A DNA stretch of 64,000 nt, from assembly GCA_965227445.1 (NCBI GenBank), contig OZ245751.1, forward strand, positions 558,001 through 622,000. Reading direction: 5' to 3'. Shown here piece by piece: positions 62,857 to 64,000 of this stretch; positions within the stretch are counted from its first letter, which is position 1, and the number at the start of each line of letters is the position of its first letter. The DNA is from DT-110 sp030148525. GTDB taxonomy: Bacteria > Bacteroidota > Bacteroidia > Chitinophagales > Saprospiraceae. A model generated the notes under the pieces. That model searched no databases. It saw nothing but the letters and a program-made list of their open reading frames with translations, and was not told the DNA's origin. Position numbers and translations under genes: made by a program.

Positions 62857-64000
62857 TTAGGTCTTTCGTTTCTTCTTCTTAGCAGCCGGGAACAGGATAT
62901 TGTTCAGTATAAGCCGATATCCGGGCGAATTGGGATGCAGGCTCAGGTCTGTTTCCGGGTCTTTAACAAAATGCCGGTAGTCTTCCGGGTCGTGCCCGCC
63001 GTAGAAGGTCCAGAAGCCATCACCAAAATTGCTATGAATGTAGCGGGCTTCGTCGGCCGGCTTATTTTCACCCAAAATTAGCACATCTGACTTTATGTGT
63101 CTTTTGCGAAAAGCAGTGGTTTGACCCATAAATCCTTTAACGGTGCGGGTGTGGTTTTGCGTAAGCATGGTCGGTACGGGATCCCACTTAGCTGAAAAGT
63201 CGAACAGGCTGAAATAATCTTGCTCAGCCGATACATTCCGACCGCGTTGGTGATCGATGGTGCTGTACTCGTACTCCAGGGGGTTGCGGGCTAAATCGAA
63301 ATTTTCAAAGGCAAAGGTTCGCTCAAAATTTAATTTTTGCTGAGCGTTCGGATCGGCCGGATCGCCGTCGTAGATCTCCGCACAAATATCGAGGCCTTCG
63401 GCTGCTAATGCGATGTCGTAGGTATCAGTTGCGGAACACATGGCAAACATAAATCCACCACCGGCTACGTATTCCCGGATGCGTTTCACCACATCGAGTT
63501 TCAACTGGGAAACTTTGGTGTATCCCAGCCGTTGGGCCATTTCCTCCATTTGCCGTACGTTCTCCCGGTACCAGGGGGTACTGTGGTACGTTCGATAAAA
63601 GCGCCCGTACTGTCCCGTGAAGTCCTCGTGGTGGAGGTGTAACCAATCGTAATTGGTAAGGGCGTCGTCGAGTACTGACTCGTCGTAGACCGTTTCGTAG
63701 GGGATCTCTGCATAGGTAAGTACCAGGGTGACCGCATCGTCCCAGGGTTGAATCTTTTCCCCCCTTGCGTTAAAATCCGGGGTGTAAACCGCGATCTCCG
63801 GAGCCTTTTCCAAGCGCATGGCCTCCATGTTTACTTCGGGGTTGCTAATGTCTTCGAGAATACCGTTGAATTGCCCGTCGGCTATGATTTCATAGCTAAC
63901 GCCCCGGGTGAGGCATTCCTTTTCAAAGGTTCGGGTATGGGGAAAGGCAAAGCTTCCGCCCCGATAATTGAGTAGCCACCAGGCTTGTTCGCCACCCTTC
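62857..64000 (-). CDS. GATase-like protein ('asparagine synthetase B' type of Bacteroidota), 5' end missing
   Basis: The frame stays open to base 64000, so the gene starts outside the window; a start at 63828 would be artificial. The visible 380 codons begin 'KGGEQAWWLLNYRGGSFAFP' and contain 'GGGFMFAMCSATDTYDIALA', whose Cys sits in a nucleophile elbow as in class I glutamine amidotransferase or ThuA-like folds, then 'IHSNFGDGFWTFYGGHDPED'. Relatives are often labelled asparagine synthetase B in databases, but no N-terminal Cys nucleophile domain or ATP-pyrophosphatase motif is seen. Basic tail AAKKKKRKT. True function unknown. Confidence 0.8.
   Translation of the reverse strand, partial: KGGEQAWWLLNYRGGSFAFPHTRTFEKECLTRGVSYEIIADGQFNGILEDISNPEVNMEAMRLEKAPEIAVYTPDFNARGEKIQPWDDAVTLVLTYAEIPYETVYDESVLDDALTNYDWLHLHHEDFTGQYGRFYRTYHSTPWYRENVRQMEEMAQRLGYTKVSQLKLDVVKRIREYVAGGGFMFAMCSATDTYDIALAAEGLDICAEIYDGDPADPNAQQKLNFERTFAFENFDLARNPLEYEYSTIDHQRGRNVSAEQDYFSLFDFSAKWDPVPTMLTQNHTRTVKGFMGQTTAFRKRHIKSDVLILGENKPADEARYIHSNFGDGFWTFYGGHDPEDYRHFVKDPETDLSLHPNSPGYRLILNNILFPAAKKKKRKT

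Overview
The window comes from a chromosome of a Bacteroidota bacterium, most likely of the Saprospiria (Lewinella/Haliscomenobacter type). Support: a SusC/SusD pair; type IX secretion sorting domains of both type A and type B (gliding-motility C-terminal); DUF3667 and WG-repeat proteins; promoters of the TTTG-N19-TAnnTTTG type; little Shine-Dalgarno sequence before starts; and the order xer recombinase - hpf - tRNA cluster - tuf - tRNA-Trp - secE - nusG - rplKAJL - rpoBC, common in this phylum. No rRNA, CRISPR array, prophage or transposase gene was seen.

Layout. 0-13.6 kb: a partial secreted lamin-tail protein, asd, a coiled-coil protein, a gene-free stretch with a candidate small RNA, a histone-deacetylase-like enzyme, lysS, a lipoprotein, a WG-repeat protein, psd and cdsA (phospholipid synthesis), a CPBP protease and pdxJ. 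14-22 kb: a nutrient-uptake locus (susC, susD, a surface lipoprotein) with an arylsulfotransferase-like T9SS cargo. 22.8-38.8 kb: the translation/transcription cluster with five tRNAs and many candidate leader structures. 38.8-48.5 kb: ribE, a 934-aa T9SS cargo, rfbD/rfbC, the GTPases der and era, a hypothetical protein, DUF3667 and a NadR-like kinase. 48.5-53 kb: a TPP riboswitch driving a TonB receptor, a pRiA4b ORF-3 family protein and a small barrel protein. 53-60 kb: a 2310-residue repeat protein for the cell surface. 60-64 kb: a gene-free stretch with three hairpin modules, a flavin-binding oxidase-like protein, an HtrA protease and a partial GATase-like protein running off the right edge.

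The coding part is mostly ordinary. The unusual material is intergenic. (1) A recurrent module pairs a short word with an intrinsic hairpin, twice at 4.2-4.5 kb and three times at 60.2-60.7 kb; one copy has a near-consensus promoter that would give a ~138-nt RNA. (2) Degenerate 7-bp tandem arrays begin at or just after the stop codons of psd, cdsA, the WG gene and the sulfotransferase gene. (3) Three ~130-bp tandem units each end in a copy of the tRNA-Gly 3' end, and an interrupted tRNA-Thr 3' half lies nearby. (4) An 86-bp palindromic repeat occurs at two sites. (5) A ~200-bp fold-back element follows the TonB receptor. Both genes cut by the window edges are real.
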